From positions 1 to 13,194 of the forward strand of contig JAQVLF010000018.1 of NCBI GenBank assembly GCA_028704295.1: a DNA stretch of 13,194 bases, in the 5' to 3' direction. A program made the position numbers and the translations under genes. The notes beneath the pieces were generated by a model. That model did no database searches and was not told the DNA's origin. It saw nothing but the letters and a program-made list of their open reading frames with translations. Within the stretch, counting starts at the first letter, position 1, and every line of letters begins with the position of its first letter. The DNA comes from Minisyncoccota bacterium (GTDB lineage Bacteria; Patescibacteriota; Minisyncoccia; Minisyncoccales; Minisyncoccaceae). Positions 12,794 through 13,194 of the stretch are shown piece after piece.

Positions 12794-13024
12794 ATGTCAA
12801 CAAGAATTGAGATATTGGGGGTGTTTTCTTCTTTTATGGGGAAAACGTCAATAATTGAACAGAAAGTTGAATACGAAACAACATGCATCAATATCGTTAG
12901 GAGCCAATTTCGGCATACGAGGTGCAGAAACAGAAGAGCATTTTTGAAGTATCGAAAAAAGCAGAAGCGTTATCGTGAACTCAAAAAGCTCCTTTTTTTA
13001 TTCATAAATTTATCCGTATGTTGA
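12794..13024 (+). CDS. Doubtful small ORF, possibly a frameshifted gene
   Basis: A 76-codon frame opens with ATG at 12794 behind a good G-rich ribosome binding site (AAGGGGG at about 12783-12790). The first 35 residues or so look natural (MSTRIEILGVFSS, then KTSIIEQKVEYETT), but the rest is Arg/Lys-rich (FRHTRCRNRRAFLKYRKKQK) and then reads through a T-run at 12993-12999 that looks like a terminator tail. In the other two frames a more protein-like text appears: GANFGIRGAETEEHF (frame ending at 12947), then EVSKKAEALS with TGA at 12976-12978, just before the T-run. A 60-residue gene broken by two one-base insertions would explain all this. No family is recognised. Confidence 0.3.
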   Translation: MSTRIEILGVFSSFMGKTSIIEQKVEYETTCINIVRSQFRHTRCRNRRAFLKYRKKQKRYRELKKLLFLFINLSVC

Positions 13025-13075
13025 GGCAACATGATAATGTCCTAGTATAAGCAAAATAGAAATGTCCTAGTAACG

Positions 13076-13132
13076 CTTTTTGAGGTATAGAGTAATTGTT
13101 AAGAAATAATTACAAAACTATGCCTCAAAAAG
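13076..13132 (+). promoter_or_regulatory. Long hairpin over the transposase start codon
   Basis: CTTTTTGAGGTATAG (13076-13090) pairs with CTATGCCTCAAAAAG (13118-13132) over 15 positions, with one G-U pair, and inside it GTAATT (13092-13097) pairs with AATTAC (13108-13113). The ATG at 13120-13122 is in the 3' arm, so in RNA the start codon would be hidden. By analogy with known insertion sequences, this could limit transposase synthesis from outside transcripts. Confidence 0.7.
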
Positions 13133-13194
13133 AAATAATAGCTATGACAAAGCAGGAATTAGGGAGACTAGACATTATCAATAATTTAATCAAA
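13120..13194 (+). CDS. Transposase, N-terminal fragment (3' truncated by window)
   Basis: 25 codons are open from ATG at 13120 to the window end: MPQKEIIAMTKQELGRLDII and then NNLIK. The text resembles the start of the helix-turn-helix region of ISNCY/IS481-like transposases (compare 'K.EL.RL.II..L...'). A second in-frame ATG at 13144 (start of MTKQEL) is an alternative start that lies outside the hairpin. Neither start has a clear Shine-Dalgarno sequence. With only 25 residues the family is tentative, but the position just inside repeat-bearing DNA supports it. Confidence 0.6.
   Translation, partial: MPQKEIIAMTKQELGRLDIINNLIK

Larger units (their letters stand above)
13036..13194 (+). mobile_element. 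Left end of an insertion sequence (ISNCY/IS481-like), cut off by the window
   Basis: Two identical 12-bp copies of AATGTCCTAGTA (13036-13047 and 13061-13072), 25 bp apart, stand before a hairpin and a transposase-like gene start. Repeated TGTCCTA-type motifs at the end are what I recall of some ISNCY or IS481-like elements, but the family call is tentative. The true outer end may lie a few bases further left (about 13020). The right end and any target duplication are outside the window. Confidence 0.55.

Noticed and set aside
1..13194. Alternative genetic code (TGA read as Gly, as in some CPR lineages)
   Set aside because: TGA ends the Fic gene and the 11173 gene at sensible points, and the conserved proteins contain no in-frame TGA.
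1..13194. tRNA, rRNA or CRISPR repeats
   Set aside because: I saw no cloverleaf with conserved T-loop, no ribosomal RNA signature and no regularly spaced repeats; the only tandem repeats are the three 10-bp units near 2370.

Overview
This is an AT-rich bacterial segment that reads with the standard bacterial code: TGA is a stop after the Fic gene and after two small orphan genes. Several traits point to Candidate Phyla Radiation / Patescibacteria, most like Parcubacteria. They are a LamG surface protein with a short SHOCT-like tail, a secreted DUF5667 protein, a threonyl-tRNA synthetase without the TGS domain, DUF2769 cysteine-rich miniproteins, very short intergenic gaps, and -10-like boxes almost touching start codons. 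This placement is inferred from gene content, not from a phylogenetic marker.

Layout. (1) 1-227: end of a LamG-type protein. (2) 264-2357: one long gene joining MiaB and MiaA, the two enzymes that make the ms2i6A37 tRNA modification. (3) 2361-3469: a Fic-domain AMP-transferase with a C-terminal winged helix, behind a good promoter with a tandem repeat and an inverted repeat. A perfect 10-bp bidirectional terminator (3492-3515) separates it from the convergent minus-strand genes. (4) 9779-3520, minus strand: dnaE, thrS and a secreted DUF5667/DUF333-like protein, with gaps of 4 and 11 nt, behind one promoter (TTGCAA-N17-TAGAAT).

(5) 9781-13024, plus strand: an accessory run of small genes broken only by rnhB (10522-11133). 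It holds a short transcription unit with strong promoter and terminator signals (29-aa ORF or sRNA), a membrane-anchored orphan, two diverged orphan paralogues in tandem (11173-11514, 11595-11861), two close DUF2769 paralogues in tandem (11935-12312, 12390-12722), and a doubtful, possibly frameshifted ORF. The stop codons of several of these lie inside or against an intrinsic terminator hairpin, so they look like self-contained single-gene units. (6) 13036-13194: left end of an insertion sequence, with 12-bp direct repeats and a long hairpin that buries the transposase start codon. The transposase runs off the window.

The housekeeping genes cover tRNA modification, tRNA charging, replication and removal of RNA from DNA. 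I see no textbook CRISPR array, restriction system or integron. The most unusual material is the MiaB-MiaA fusion, the Fic control region, the 9808-9958 transcription unit, and the small paralogue pairs.
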